In this document: positions 33,277 through 45,400 of the stretch, piece by piece
Layout of the letters: every line of letters begins with the position of its first letter
How positions within the stretch are numbered: the stretch's first letter is position 1
Source of the DNA: Setomelanomma holmii
Lineage: Eukaryota; Ascomycota; Dothideomycetes; Pleosporales; Phaeosphaeriaceae
Direction: 5' to 3'
NCBI GenBank assembly: GCA_010015745.1
Contig: ML978175.1
Coordinates: forward strand, 248,001 to 312,000
DNA length: 64,000 bases
The notes under the pieces: model-generated
Seen by the model: only the letters and a program-made list of their open reading frames with translations
Database searches by the model: none
What the model was told of the DNA's origin: nothing
Position numbers and translations under genes: made by a program

Positions 33277-34226
33277 GATGCCTCTTGATCGTGTCTGAAT
33301 GTGTTCAGGACTGCGTCGCCGAGTGGAAATGCATTTGCAGGATGGTTCGTCTAGGGTGAGGCTTTAGGTGCAATACTTTCTAGTGTGTTTAAGAGACCTA
33401 AAGAAACGATCTAGACAAAGAAGAAAAAAGTTTCTAGCTTCACGCCCTGTGGGATTCATGTCAATGACGAGCGGCTACTGCCATTGGTCCAATTTGCAGC
33501 AAGCAATCGTCAAGCAATAGCTAAAATTCCACTCTAACCTGCTGTCCAGATCTTGAACGTCGGCGCTTGCTGGGCAAATGAAGGTGCTGTTGGACAATTT
33601 GAAAGCTCGAAATGCATAATGCAAAGATCCAGCGCTATTGAGTATGACAAGCGCATGCGACAACTATATAGGTTCATCGCAATCGTGCCTGACCCTCTCA
33701 AGACGAGACTAGAATATGGCCACATGTCTAAAACTGCTCTGAAAAAGGTGTGGTGAGGCCAGTGGGTTGATGGTGTTGCCATCTTTGTGGTGATGCAGCA
33801 TGAGTTGTGCGGAGGGATTGACCAGTTCGTCGCGGGAGAATAATTGTTGCGCATGCTTCCGATGTGGGTCTCTCATTACGTTCAATGGCTGCTATGCCGG
33901 CCCGTGGCAGTTCGAGATGTTCAAGGTCGTCGTCGTGGTCATGTCGGTGTCGTGGCGATGTGCAAGGGTGCGGTTGCCCGTGGCAGCGGATTGTTTGGGT
34001 GACGTCGCTCGTCGCTTCCCAACCTCCTGCTAGCCATCTCACCAGCCACCAGCCCACGAGCAAGAACACCACGCAAAAGTATCGGGAGCCACATTCTCCC
34101 TCTCCCCATACAAATCCCAAAATCCATTACTACGAACACAGCCTGACTATCTCGCTAGTTGCATTCGCTGTATTCCGAGACGAAACCCATTTCTGCTGAA
34201 GGTCACACACGAGCATTCCGCCCGCA
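33277..34226. other. Divergent intergenic region, 0.95 kb
   Basis: This lies between the divergently transcribed MFS transporter and the single-pass membrane protein. No gene is supportable. The last 200 bp before 34227 are C/A-rich, like a fungal 5' untranslated region. Confidence 0.4.
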
Positions 34227-35843
34227 ATGGCGCCCCATCCCGAGCTCACAGCTGAGGAGGCAGCCCTCTCGCCCATGGCTGTCCGCGACCTCTCCATAGC
34301 CAAGACGATCGTGAAGCGCGCCGATGATGCCTACAAACAGCTCGCTGCAGCCGGTGCACGAGATCCGACCTCCCTCAAAGGCCCTGGCTTCCAGGTTCTC
34401 TTCGCACTCATCGGCGTCGGTATGACCGTGATGGCTCTGTGGTTCTTCTTCTGGGCAAAGAATGGTGGCTTCAAGTGGCGCGGCAAGCAAGACTGGGAGG
34501 ACTACAAATCAACCGTCCTAAGAAGGAAAGGACCTGATGGCAAGACACTCTCGAATGCTACCAAGAGCACCAGGCTGGGTGGCGGCAGCGTCGTACACGG
34601 AGGCAGCTATGGAGCTCCTACCACCATTGGATACACAGATGAGACCGGCACCAGCGCAGACATCAACGAGTACCGTGACGCCGAGGAGGGTAAAGGCGGC
34701 CTTCGTGGTGGAGACGGACGCACTCGCAAGGACAAGAAGGGCCGCCGAGAGAACACCAACGACTACAACGACCCCGAACTCCGCAACTACCGACACGAAA
34801 AGGCTGCCCGCGTTGGCGGTCTCAATCGTGCGGCAGATGGCTTGTACACCGACTATTCTGGCTCGCAGCCCTCCGAACTTGGCTCCAACGTCTCCAGCGC
34901 ACCTCTCGTCAAGAAGTCTGAAAAGAAGGACCCTAAGAAGGAAGCCAAAGAGAAGGAACGCCGTGCTAAGGAACGCATGAGGAAGGCTAAAGCCGCGGAG
35001 AAGGAAACCGCCCGTGTCGCCGCCGCCGAAGCCAAGCAACGCAAGGAAGAACAAAAGGCTGCCATCAAACGCGAGAAGGAGGCGTACAAGAAAGCCAAGA
35101 AGACCAAGTCTGAAGCTACACCCTCTGAAGCGCCCGAAATGGCTGAAGTCACCCGTCCCCTTACTGAATACACTCGCGCATACACCGAATACACAGCACC
35201 ATCTGAAGCTGGCACCCTGGAAAAGCCTAAGCAGAAGCCTCAAGGTCGACGTGCTCCTCCCTCAGCTGCGTACTCCTTCACCACTGGCGACGACACCAAC
35301 ACTGTCTACTCTGGTGCTTATACCGACAATCACGACGCCCGCACTGAAGCCCGCACCGCTCCATCCGTTGCCCAGTCCAACGACATCGAGTCCTCGTACT
35401 ACTCCGACTACCGCCCTAATGCCGACCCATCCGTCTACAAGGCCCGGGCTGCTACCAAAGACCGCACATCTCGCTCCGCCTCGCGTCCACAAGGTGAACG
35501 TCCTCAAGGCGCCCGTGCATCTCGTCCCCAATCCTCGACCCGCTCAGGCTCCCAGTCTCCACAAAAGCGCAACCGCACCTCTCAATCTGCTCGCCCGAGT
35601 CGCTCGCAGTACACTGCTGCTCCGAGCGATATCTTCACTGCCACCAACGGCGATGCTTATGGCCACATGAGCTACCCGTGCCACATTCCCGGTCTGTCTT
35701 CGGCTGGTAGCGTGGGTGTCAGCGAGAGCGTGAGCCAGGTTGGTGCGCCATCGAGGACACGGGGACGGGATGTTATGGATGGGTATCGTAGGGGAGGTGT
35801 GAGGGCTGTTGGACGACGGGATTCGTTGAGTGATAGCGATTAA
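34227..35843 (+). CDS. Hypothetical single-pass membrane protein with long basic/coiled tail (538 aa)
   Basis: Single-exon protein of 538 aa. One clear membrane helix lies at about residues 56-76 (VLFALIGVGMTVMALWFFFWA), followed at once by a basic-aromatic segment (KNGGFKWRGKQDWEDYKSTV) that would sit in the cytosol. The middle contains a long Lys/Glu/Ala-rich helix (about residues 232-295) with heptad character, then a disordered region with near-repeats (LTEYTRAYTEYTAPSEAG, VYSGAYTD, SYYSDYRP) and a Ser/Arg/Gln-rich tail resembling RS-type sequence. The C-terminus ends RRDSLSDSD. The membrane helix plus flanking motif looks like a conserved uncharacterised family of Pezizomycotina, but I cannot name it. 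It is divergent from the MFS gene and convergent with the large repeat protein. Confidence 0.8.
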   Translation: MAPHPELTAEEAALSPMAVRDLSIAKTIVKRADDAYKQLAAAGARDPTSLKGPGFQVLFALIGVGMTVMALWFFFWAKNGGFKWRGKQDWEDYKSTVLRRKGPDGKTLSNATKSTRLGGGSVVHGGSYGAPTTIGYTDETGTSADINEYRDAEEGKGGLRGGDGRTRKDKKGRRENTNDYNDPELRNYRHEKAARVGGLNRAADGLYTDYSGSQPSELGSNVSSAPLVKKSEKKDPKKEAKEKERRAKERMRKAKAAEKETARVAAAEAKQRKEEQKAAIKREKEAYKKAKKTKSEATPSEAPEMAEVTRPLTEYTRAYTEYTAPSEAGTLEKPKQKPQGRRAPPSAAYSFTTGDDTNTVYSGAYTDNHDARTEARTAPSVAQSNDIESSYYSDYRPNADPSVYKARAATKDRTSRSASRPQGERPQGARASRPQSSTRSGSQSPQKRNRTSQSARPSRSQYTAAPSDIFTATNGDAYGHMSYPCHIPGLSSAGSVGVSESVSQVGAPSRTRGRDVMDGYRRGGVRAVGRRDSLSDSD

Positions 35844-36984
35844 GCGTGCTGTTGAAGTACTGAAGTGAGGAGGGTCTTGCATACATGGGCGTTTTTGAAC
35901 AAGTCTACTGGGTTGGATTGGGTATAGCGACTGAATTGACGATCCGAAGCATGTACAGTGTAAAGTGAGCATGGATGGATACCACGAACAGCATTGCGTC
36001 AGTCGAATGAGTCACGGACTGGAGCGAATTATGTAGCAATATCAATGAAAGAATCAAACAAACCACGTAAAGCACATGGCCATTTCAAATCACCAGTCCC
36101 GGCAAGAACTCGTAATCGCCTACTCATAATCTCATGTTCATCCTGAAGCCTGACCATATCCACTTCGCTATCAGCGACCACACATCAAAGCAGGCAGTAG
36201 CCAGAATGTCTTCCAACATCTGGATGAATTAGCATCATCGCCGCTTTAGTCACAGAGGATCTTTAGGACTTCTTTCACCAATCACGCGTCATCACTGCAC
36301 CTAGTCCCAAATTCAATCTCGGAACAAATATCAAGGGGTATATTTCTCAGCCTAATCCTCGACAGCAAGTACGAGCTAAAGCCCAGACCGCGCAGTATCA
36401 GAACATGCACAAAGGTACAATCCCGCTAAGAAAAACCTTAAGAGAAAAACACAAACAGTGATCGTGAAGCACTACATACACGTTCGTTGCATTACATCGT
36501 TGCGCAGCTCAGCTGCTCTGGGTGGTGGCCATGGTATATGAAGGAAGCGATTGGAGGGGAAACGGATGCTTGGGGTGGATTGGGGATGGTTCCAAATTAG
36601 AGTTCCGTATGTATACGCGGTTGTTTGGTGGTGTTGGGGTGCTGAGATGTTGGTGGTGGAGATGATGGGTTGGTGCTTCCAGGTAGGCGAGACGATGGCG
36701 GAGGCGTGGAGAAGCGCCCCCTGGTCCTGCGGGAAATCGTTGCGATGGTGGAGCCTGAAGTCGTTCGCGTGGTTTTTGTTTTGCACTCCCACCTGCCGTG
36801 AAAGCAAGCTGCCAGGCACTCGTCGTCCCTGTTGTCTCGCAATTTCTTGGGCGGCAATTTCTGCCCGTACGGTCTAATTCGCCAATTGATGGAGTCTGAA
36901 TGTCCTCGCCTGTTCATCCATTTCTTGCAGAACTGTGCAGACTCCTCGATCAGGGCTTTCAATGCCGGCATAGGGACGAGACTT
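35844..36984. other. Convergent intergenic region, 1.1 kb
   Basis: This sits between the 3' ends of two convergent genes. Nothing coding is supported. A frame open on the minus strand at its right edge continues over the repeat gene in the wrong phase and is a shadow of that low-complexity sequence. Confidence 0.4.
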
Positions 36985-39900
36985 CTACAACTCGTCCCGG
37001 ACGCGCTGCGTAGCAGAGCTAGCCACACTGCTGGCTGTACTCGCAGCACTTTCGACGCCGGACGACGCCTGAGCGTAGATCTCGGCAATGCGAGAATTTG
37101 CGGCATCGATAGCCAGTGCGATCCTGCTGCTGGCTGACTCCATTGCACCTTGTTCAGGGCCATAAATCGCGGAGCTCGCTGCTGACGCGACCTTGGAAGC
37201 TTGTTCGCTAGCCACAGAGTAGGCGTAGTCGGCATTCTCGCTGGCCACGGATGATACGGAGGCATATACGTTGCCAGCACTACTTGTGGCCAATGCAACG
37301 TAATTGCCGGCGGTTGGCGTCCCGAAGATAGCCAGGCTGATGGCTTGCTGCGCGCTGGCTGCTGCTGCTGTGAAGCTATCCTGGACCTGCTGAGTCCCGT
37401 AAATCTTTTCGCTCACCTGCGATTGAATCGATGAGTACGCGCTCGCAATGGACTCGCTGGCTTGTTCTGCTTTGCCCTTCGGGGTTCCATAGACAGCTAC
37501 GGAAGCGCTCTCGACAGCGGCGTCAATCTGGGCGCTTGCCTGGCTGAGGATCGTTTCGATTGCAGCTGGCGGGGTGAAAATCGAGCTGACCACGGATGAC
37601 GCAGACGAGTAGGCGTCTGCGGCCAATGAGCTTGCCGACTCGAAGCTGTCACCAGCGTACGACTGTGCCGAGGAGACCACTGCCGGAACACCTGTGTAAT
37701 AAGCAGAGCTGAAGCGATTCATGATACTCTCAGTAAAAGCGGGCTCCTTGCCTACAACCAATTCCGAGAGCAAGGCTTGAACGTCGGCATACTGCTGGGC
37801 AGCGGCGGCGGTAGCCTGTGCGCCATATGAACCAGCCTGGGAGTAGAGAGACTCTGCCCACGGGGTAGGCTTGCCTGTGTACTCGTTAGCATCAACATAC
37901 GGAACAAGTGCAATGGTGACTCCTGGAGCTTTCGCAGGGGTCTCGAATTGTTGGCAGAAGACAGGAAACTCTTCGAATCCGTCCAGGCCTCAGCATAAAG
38001 GAATAACAAAAGCTCCACTTACCATAAACTTGCTCGCTTGCCTTCGCGATGACAGCTTCCCAATTGGCGCTCGCTTGTGAGGCAATGGACTCGGACCATG
38101 GGGTCTCGGTCCCGATAACACTAGAGCTAACTTGCGAAGCGATTGAGCCAGCGACTGACTGGGCGCTTGATGCCGCCGATTGTGCGCTGTCAGAGATGCC
38201 AGAAGCAAGAGATGCTGCAGATGCAGAGGCAACAGATGCCAATGACTCCACAGTACCTTGCTGGGGACCGTAGGCGGCACTGGATGCAGCTGCGACGAAT
38301 TCAGAGTATCGGGCGTGAGCTAGCCCGACTGCAGCATAATACTGTCCAGAGACTCCAGTGGGTTGCGCATACTGTGCAGAGGCCTGGCTGAGGCCGGCGG
38401 ACAGGCGAGACGATGCAATGGATGACACCGACTCGAAGTATCCCTGCGTGGGTCCTGCCGCGTAGCTCTTCACAGACTCCGTGTATTGGAGGGCGGCTTG
38501 GAGTCGGTCACTGGCAGCACCTACCGAATCGGAGTAAGCCTTTTCGAAGTAGGACAGAATGGACTCGTGCGCTGGCTTCGGGGTCCCAGAGGCCAGAATG
38601 GATACCTGCGACTTGGCGTTCTCAAACTGCTCACTTGCGAGGCGGAGTGCGTCACTGTAGCGAGAGCTTGCCTGTATCTGGAACGTCTTGATGATTGCAG
38701 TTGGGGTCGGTGTGCCATAGATGGCATACGATGCTGCAGTGACTGCTTGAGCGAATCGCTCTGATGCGACACTTGTGGCGCTCTCGACAGCAGCCTGCTC
38801 GGTACCATAAAGAGCACTTGAGGCAGCAGCCAACGCGCGCTGGTACTGCTCAGCTGCGAGCAAAGTTGCAGACTCGATCGTACCTTGGGTCTTCGAGGGT
38901 CCCAAAAGTGCCTCGCTAACGGCGCGGCTCAGATACGCAGCACGGTCTCCAGCATCCGCAACAGCGTCTTGGACCTTGCTGGCGAAAGTGTCATCCTCGT
39001 CGTCGTCGAGTGGCTCGTCGAAGATGACCTGTTTCGCCTCTGCCAGTATCTGAGCGTTGGCTCCACCGAAGACCCTCTTAGGCGACTCGTAGGCGGCTGA
39101 AGCCATGGAAGACCCTTCCGAGGCGGCATCTGAGGCCTTGGCTCTGGCGTGCGACAGCTGAGCGGCGATAGACGAAGCAATGCTTTCGCTCAACGGTGTC
39201 GAAGAGCTGTGGATAGCGTCAGATACTCGAGAGGAGACGCTGTCGACAGCTTCAGAGGCTTGAGAGGGCGCCGCCTTGACAGATGAAGCAAGGCTCTCAC
39301 TTGCAGGTGCTGGAGAACCCTGGATAGCTTCGGACACCTGCGACGAGGCTTGGTGGGCAGCCTTGAACACGCGGGCTGGCACGACCTTGTTCGTGAAATC
39401 ATCGGTGGCGTCGGCAGCCCAGAGCTTCCACTTGGCGACGTCTTTCAGGCGAATGAGCTCGCTGACTATCTTAGCAGAGACGTCCATGGCCTGGTCTTCA
39501 AGCTTCTTGGCCTCCTCGTGAGCAGTACGCAGGCCCTCATGGCGGGAGCCAACAGCCTCAACCTCAGCTTGCCATTCGGTTAGCGTGTTCCTGAGCTTGT
39601 GGTAGTTCTGCCAGTCCTTATAGGTAACACCATCGAGCCAAGCCCAGCGCATGCCAACCTCTTGAAGACCAAGGCCGTGGATCTTTTCGAGTACTTCCAC
39701 CGTGCTCCGAACAGCCGCCTGAACGAGGGAGTCGGTCTCCTGTTCGTACGTAGCCTTCCATGCGCGAACGTCTTGAGCCTTGTCCTTGACTTTGAGTCCA
39801 AGCTCGCGGGTCTTGACGCTGCATTTCTCATAAGCTGCTTCGAGCTCCTGCTCTGTGGCGTCCTCTGGAACAGACTCGACGGTGCTCTTGATGAAGCTCT

Positions 39901-41440
39901 TCAACTTGGCGACAGTCGAATCAGCAGTCTCTTCAAGCTTGACGATGAGCGCTTGACCGTGACCTTTGACACTACTCTCGACTTGGCGTTTTGTGATCTC
40001 GCCAACTCGTTGTTCCAGGTCTTCAGCGCCTTTGTCTGCTGCAGTAGCAAACTTGGTCTGCCACTTACGCAGATCCTCGGTCAGCTGTGCCTTGAGCTCT
40101 TCACCGGTTGGCTGGGGTGGCTTCGACACGGTGGAAGACGTTGCCGATTCGACCTCGGTGGAAGTTGTGCTAGACGAGTCGCCACCGAAGAAGTCATCAA
40201 ACACACCCCATCCACCCTTTGTTGTGGAGCTGGGAGACGCAGTTGTGGCAGCTGAACCAGCGATAGTCGGGACTATCTTCTCTTGCTCGGAGGCGGAAGC
40301 CCTGCAGAAAGTTAGGATTTCAACTCATGATACAGCGATTTTGCTGAACTTACGAGTGAGACTCAATAGCATCAACGACCGACTCAACCTTCTGCTGATC
40401 ACGGTAGCGGCCAAGTCGCTCCGAAATGCGGACTAATTGCGGCTCAACGTTGTCGCCATACAGAACGCGAACTTGGGGCCACACAGTCCTCATGAGAAAA
40501 GCTAGTGTAGCATCTTTCGCGGAGCGAACGTGTGGAAAAACGTTGTGGACAACGATGTGATGGCCTTGAGCATGAGCCTTGCGTAGGTACGGCAGAGATG
40601 CCTCGTAGGCTGGAAGGATTGAGAGGTGGTAGATCTCTTCCAAGCTGGCTTTGATCTGGTCGTAGTAAGGCGCAGCGGCCGTGGTGAGTGTCTTGACGTA
40701 GGGTCCGAGATACAGGTCGTACTGGGCCTTGACCTTGCCCTGCGCACTCCGAAGCTGTGGTCGGACGGACTTGTCCCACTGGGCATTGCCGTATTTCTTC
40801 GCCTGGGCCACTCGGTGAGCACCATAAGTGGCATACTTGTCTGAAGCGACCCTGGCGGCAGGGGTGTAGACTTGCTTCTCGAAGCGAGCGGTGTATGGCT
40901 TGACCTTCTCGACATGAGGAGCTACGTAGGTCTCGTAGTAGGGGTCTAGATAGGGCGCAGCGTACGACCTGGCTTGCAAATACGGCGTGCAGACACGAGG
41001 AGAGGCATTGTCGAGTTTCGTCAACGACGAAGGACAGCGGAAGAGCACTGTAAGGATGAGATACCAGGTTACAAGTCTGGCCACTCGTCAGCATGTGCAC
41101 ATAGATGTGATAGAGAAGCCTGGAGGTCTACGCGAAAATATGGCGTTGCTGGTCTTGACTGTGGAGGTCTGTGAGGACATGCAGGCCGATGTAACACATA
41201 CCGTGCAGCTATGCTCGTTGTAGCACCCGCCATTGTTCTCCGTGGTTTCCTCTGCGATGATCGGACTGCGAGCGACTTGTCGGCGTGACCATTCATGTGA
41301 CCGTTACCGTTCATATGCCCGTTTGCGTGGCCGTTGAGGTGGCCGTTCAGAATGTTGCTGAGGTTGCCGTCAAGCGTGCCGTTCAGGGTGCCGTTGGAGG
41401 TCGACTTCTTAGGCTTCTTCGCTCGGCCATTGACAGCCAT
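36985..41440 (-). CDS. Large Ala/Ser-rich repeat protein, fungal 'hoxa13-like' family (1376 aa)
   Basis: Proposed exons, in transcription order: 41440-41202, 41076-40354, 40301-38023, 37874-36985 (introns 125, 52 and 148 bp; all frames close). The N-terminus is basic with an NGH/NGT repeat (GHLNGHANGHMNGNGHMNGH), then KPRRT and a hydrophobic segment (LVTWYLILTVLFRC) followed by CTPYLQ, so it probably spans or anchors in the ER membrane. Next comes a domain rich in Tyr-Pro-Ala helices (YLDPYYETYVAPHVEKVKPY), then charged coiled coil (to about residue 590). The C-terminal half is about a dozen Ala/Ser-rich amphipathic units with a YGTP-like turn (ASYAIYGTPTPTA, AIYGPEQGAMESA, VAVYGTPKGKAEQ). 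Databases often call this family 'transcription factor hoxa13', but I see no homeodomain. An extended lipid- or membrane-surface-binding role is only an inference from the amphipathic repeats. Confidence 0.85.
37000..39330 (-). repeat. Coding Ala/Ser-rich repeats of the 1376-aa protein
   Basis: The encoded protein repeats a unit of about 35-45 residues: an amphipathic Ala/Ser/Gln helix followed by a turn of the form [IVL]YG[TP]xxxxxES. Clear turns are IYGTPTPTA, LYGTEQAAVES, AYGPQQGTVES, VYGKPTPWAES, VYGTPKGKAEQ, IYGTQQVQDS, IFGTPTAGN and IYGPEQGAMES. The units are diverged at DNA level, so this is an old protein repeat and not a young minisatellite. Confidence 0.7.
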
Positions 41441-42460
41441 GATCGCGAATCAGCAAAGAACTGCTCGCGTGTCGTCGTTTGCGGGTGATGACTGCCGTGC
41501 AGATAACTACGTCATGGTCAGCAGTGGCAGCAGCTTCAGCGAGGTATCAGCATACGCAGCTGGCGGGTCGTGGTGGAAAGAGCAGCGAGAGACTTAGGTC
41601 TGCGCTGGCTCGTGATTAATGATGGGTGGTGAGCGATGGGAACTAAATGCTTAGGCTCGCTGGGGTTCGTCGCGCAACCGAGCAGCAGGCCGGTGATGTA
41701 ATTGCACGTGCGGACGCGGGAAGAGCAGCAAAGATCAAGATATCAAGCAGCCTTGACCAACCGCGGCAGGTTGCTGATAGGGTATGAGCGACACACAGCG
41801 GAGCAGATCAGAGATTGTTGGGAGCTATGTACCACTACCGGTACGCGACAGATGGCCCTGACTCCAGGCAATTCAGGCACTCCAGGCGTCGCGACGTGCT
41901 TCAGACGCCTGTCGGTTGTGCCTGCCAGGGTCTCGCGTGCGCTTCCGTCCAAACAGCGCCATCGAGCCACCACTTCTGAAGTTTGACGCATGCTGGAGGA
42001 CTTCGCGTTACCATTGTTTATCACTTGGTGCGCGCAAGCAGTCCGAGCATGTCTAGGCTACACGAACCATAGTGAGACGGCAGCAGAAGGAGCACGTTTA
42101 GGACGCCCGTACTGTGCATGGCCAGCCTCGCGCCAAGACCATTGACGTGCACCAGCGGCGACATCACCACTTCCGCACGCTATTGCGACCTCTGTAGTCC
42201 ATCTCCATCACTGCGCTTTCATCTGCACACGTGCCCTTGACCTGCTGTAACCTCCCACGTCAACCTTCATAGCACATTCCCCACAGTTCACTCCGCATCA
42301 CCTTGTAAATAGATTTGGCGCGCCTGTTTCGGTCCCACTCCTCCATGACTTCCTGAATCGCTTTGACCGCGGACCTCCGCCCGAACCCCTCAACCTCCAA
42401 CTTTCAATCACGTCGATTGTACATTTCTACTCTGGCGCATCCGACCGCTTCTGAATCATA
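41441..42460. other. Divergent intergenic region, 1.0 kb
   Basis: Promoter region between the large repeat protein (minus) and DOA10 (plus). The last 250 bp before 42461 are C/T-rich, typical of a fungal core promoter and 5' untranslated region. No gene is supported. Confidence 0.4.
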
Positions 42461-45400
42461 ATGGCGCCCGACGCGGCCACCTCGACAGAGCGGCCTCCCA
42501 ATGAGGCTCACGGCATCGCATTCGGCACTGGCGGCGAGCCCTCCTACGATAATGACACAGCCCGCGCGAGACAGGTGGACAAGGACGAGGCCGACACCTG
42601 CCGCATATGTCGAGGAGAAGGCAGCGCTGACGAGCCTCTATTTTATCCTTGTAAATGCAGCGGCAGCATAAAATACGTTCACCAAGAATGTCTGATGGAG
42701 TGGCTGTCGCATACCCAAAAGAAGCACTGCGAGCTGTGCAAGACGTCCTTTCGCTTCACGAAGCTCTATCATCCTGGCATGCCGAATCGCATACCAACGA
42801 CCGTCTTCATACGACGCGCCGCCATGCATGTCGTTAGCATGTTCTTGACCTGGTGTCGAGGCGTGCTAGTGGCTTGTGTGTGGTTGCTCTTGCTGCCTTG
42901 GTGTATGCGCGTAGTCTGGCGCAGTCTCTTCTGGGTCGGCGACGGTGGGTGGTCGCAGAACATTTTCCTGGATGCCTTGGAGCAAGGCAACAGTCCAAAA
43001 CTCACGCCCTTCAACATCAGTGCACCACGACCCCTCATCGAGACAGTCGCGACTGCTGGTGTTGCACACGATAACACGACATGGATGCCCTTCTTGTCCG
43101 GACTGTTCGCCATGGACGACAACGCGACAGCATCGCAACCGGCCGCCTGGACATTCGCGAAGCGCCTGCTCTTCGGCTTCCCGCTACCACTGGCCTCATA
43201 CTCAACACCCGAGACCAACCAGACCATGTTGAATAGAACATTCGATCCACTGGGGATCCGTAGTCCCTCCCTTCTGTCCGACGTGCCTTTCTTCGAACTG
43301 TTCGGGTCAAAGACTCTGAACCGCTTCATCATCGACGTGCTTGAGGGTCAGATCATAACGTTGCTAGTTGTCGTGGCTTTTATCTTGATATTCCTTATTC
43401 GGGAATGGGTCGTGCAGCAACAGCCCGTCATCAACATGGTCGCTTTAGGCGACAATGCTGCTGTACCAAGAGCTGTGCACCACGATCACCAAGACGAGGC
43501 GGAACCCGAAGCTGCTCAAGACGACGGTGAACGAGGTGCAGATGTTCCGATTCAGCAAGCAGAGAACACTGACGAGAACAATGCAATCTTGGAGCGCGAC
43601 ATCGCTGAAACCGAGGCGCCCCCTGTGCAGCAATTGCAACCACCTAATTCCGAGACCGCGGCTTTTCCCCCACGTTCTAGCAGTCTGCCTCGAACGACGA
43701 ATCCAGAGCCTAGTGGAACCGATCCAGAGTCGCCTAGCTCTATACAGAGGCCACACATGCCGTCAAGAGATCGTTCTTTCATTGCCACAGGCATCCGCCG
43801 CAGCTTGGAGGAAGGCAACGACTGGTCTTTCGAGAACTTGGCAGAATCATCGCAAACTGAAGCTGCAGCACCCCCAACCGTTCCGAACTCTTGGGACGAC
43901 CAAGACAGCGAGGACTCGCATGCTGCTCAAAATGCTGGAACAGTCTCAGACCAAGAGCAAGATAGTGAGCATAGCAGCGAAAGCTGGCAACAAGTTGCCG
44001 ACGTCATCGCGGAATGCGACTCCGACCAAGTGCTGGAAGGAGAACAACCGCTTGACAAGGCCAAAACCATAGCTGCCGATTCTTCCACAGACGAGGCTAT
44101 CCAGGATCAGAACACCGGCGTTGGAAGGCTCATTACGCCAAGGACTACCACAGATGGTGATGACTTGTCGACGCAATCTAATGTTGGCTCGGAAGAAGAA
44201 TCGGAGTTCTCACTTGACTCTGCTGATCTCGAGAATAGCCACCAAGTTGCGGACAACAATGCCGCAATAGTGGACGCTGCAAGCGACACACGTGAGCGAC
44301 AGGCTCCGCCTGTCGCGCCACGCCAGCCGCCACAAAACATCTTCAACCATGTCCTCGATTGGATGTTCGGCGATATCGCACCTGCTGCCCCGCAAGCTGA
44401 GGAGCCCGGCAACGATGAGCAAATCGTCCGAAATCTGGCTGAAGAAGCTCCATTCGTCCCTTTTGTGGGCAATGGGCCACAAGAACCTGCACATGCTCCA
44501 GCACAGGACCCCGAAGTTGCTGCCGCCGCCGCTCAAGCTGGCATAGACATCAATGAACAAGAAGCAATCGAGGATGCCGAGGACTTGGAGGGAATACTGG
44601 AGCTCATTGGCATGCAAGGACCCATCGTAGGACTATTCCAAAATGTCCTCTTTAGCGCCGTGCTGATATCAGCTACCCTGGCCTGCGCAGTATGGCTTCC
44701 TTACCTGTGGGGAAAGGTGGTGATTCTTGTCATGGGAAGCCCAGTCTCGCTCTTGATCAAGCTTCCACTCCAGATCATCGCCACGTTGACAGATCTTATT
44801 GTGGACTTTGCGCTGATTGTACTGGCTGGAGTGATATACTGGGGCTCGCAGATCATCACGACGCTCATGCATCTTGGTGGCTCAGGCGACGTTGCACAAG
44901 CTACGGACGGTCGAATCGCTTCCATGTCTGCCACCACTCGCTCGCTCGCTGAGGGTGCCATGGACCGCATTGCCAAAATATTCTTGGAATCTCCCTTGTC
45001 GCCTGGACCCGACTACTTCCGACTGTCCGTCAATTCGCATGCCGCTTTGCGAGGTCTTCAAAATTCCACCTCCTCAGCGTTGAATGAGACAAGCAACATT
45101 GCCAATGCTCTAATTGAGCGAGCTTCTGCGGACTCACCGTTGAGCTTCATCTGGAGGACCGTTGTCGGTGTACCTTATGTCCTGCAGTCTGCCGTTGCAT
45201 GGCTCTTCAATCAAAGCAGCACTCTTCTTTCGTGGATGTGGACATCCAAGTCCTACAAAATCACGTTCGACTTGGATCTTGGCCACAATACCACTACCGC
45301 CTACACGACTATGGAACGCTGGACAGCTAGCGATCGCATGATTGCCATTTTCGCGGGATATGCCTTCTTCGCTCTGGCTGGCGCCGTCTATCTCAAGCGC

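Noticed and set aside
36597..37298. 233-codon minus-strand frame beside the large repeat protein
   Set aside because: It is the wrong phase of the Ala/Ser repeat region plus 3' flank; long frames are expected over such low-complexity DNA.
42769..43332. 187-codon minus-strand frame inside DOA10
   Set aside because: Antisense shadow of a strongly supported 1583-codon gene.
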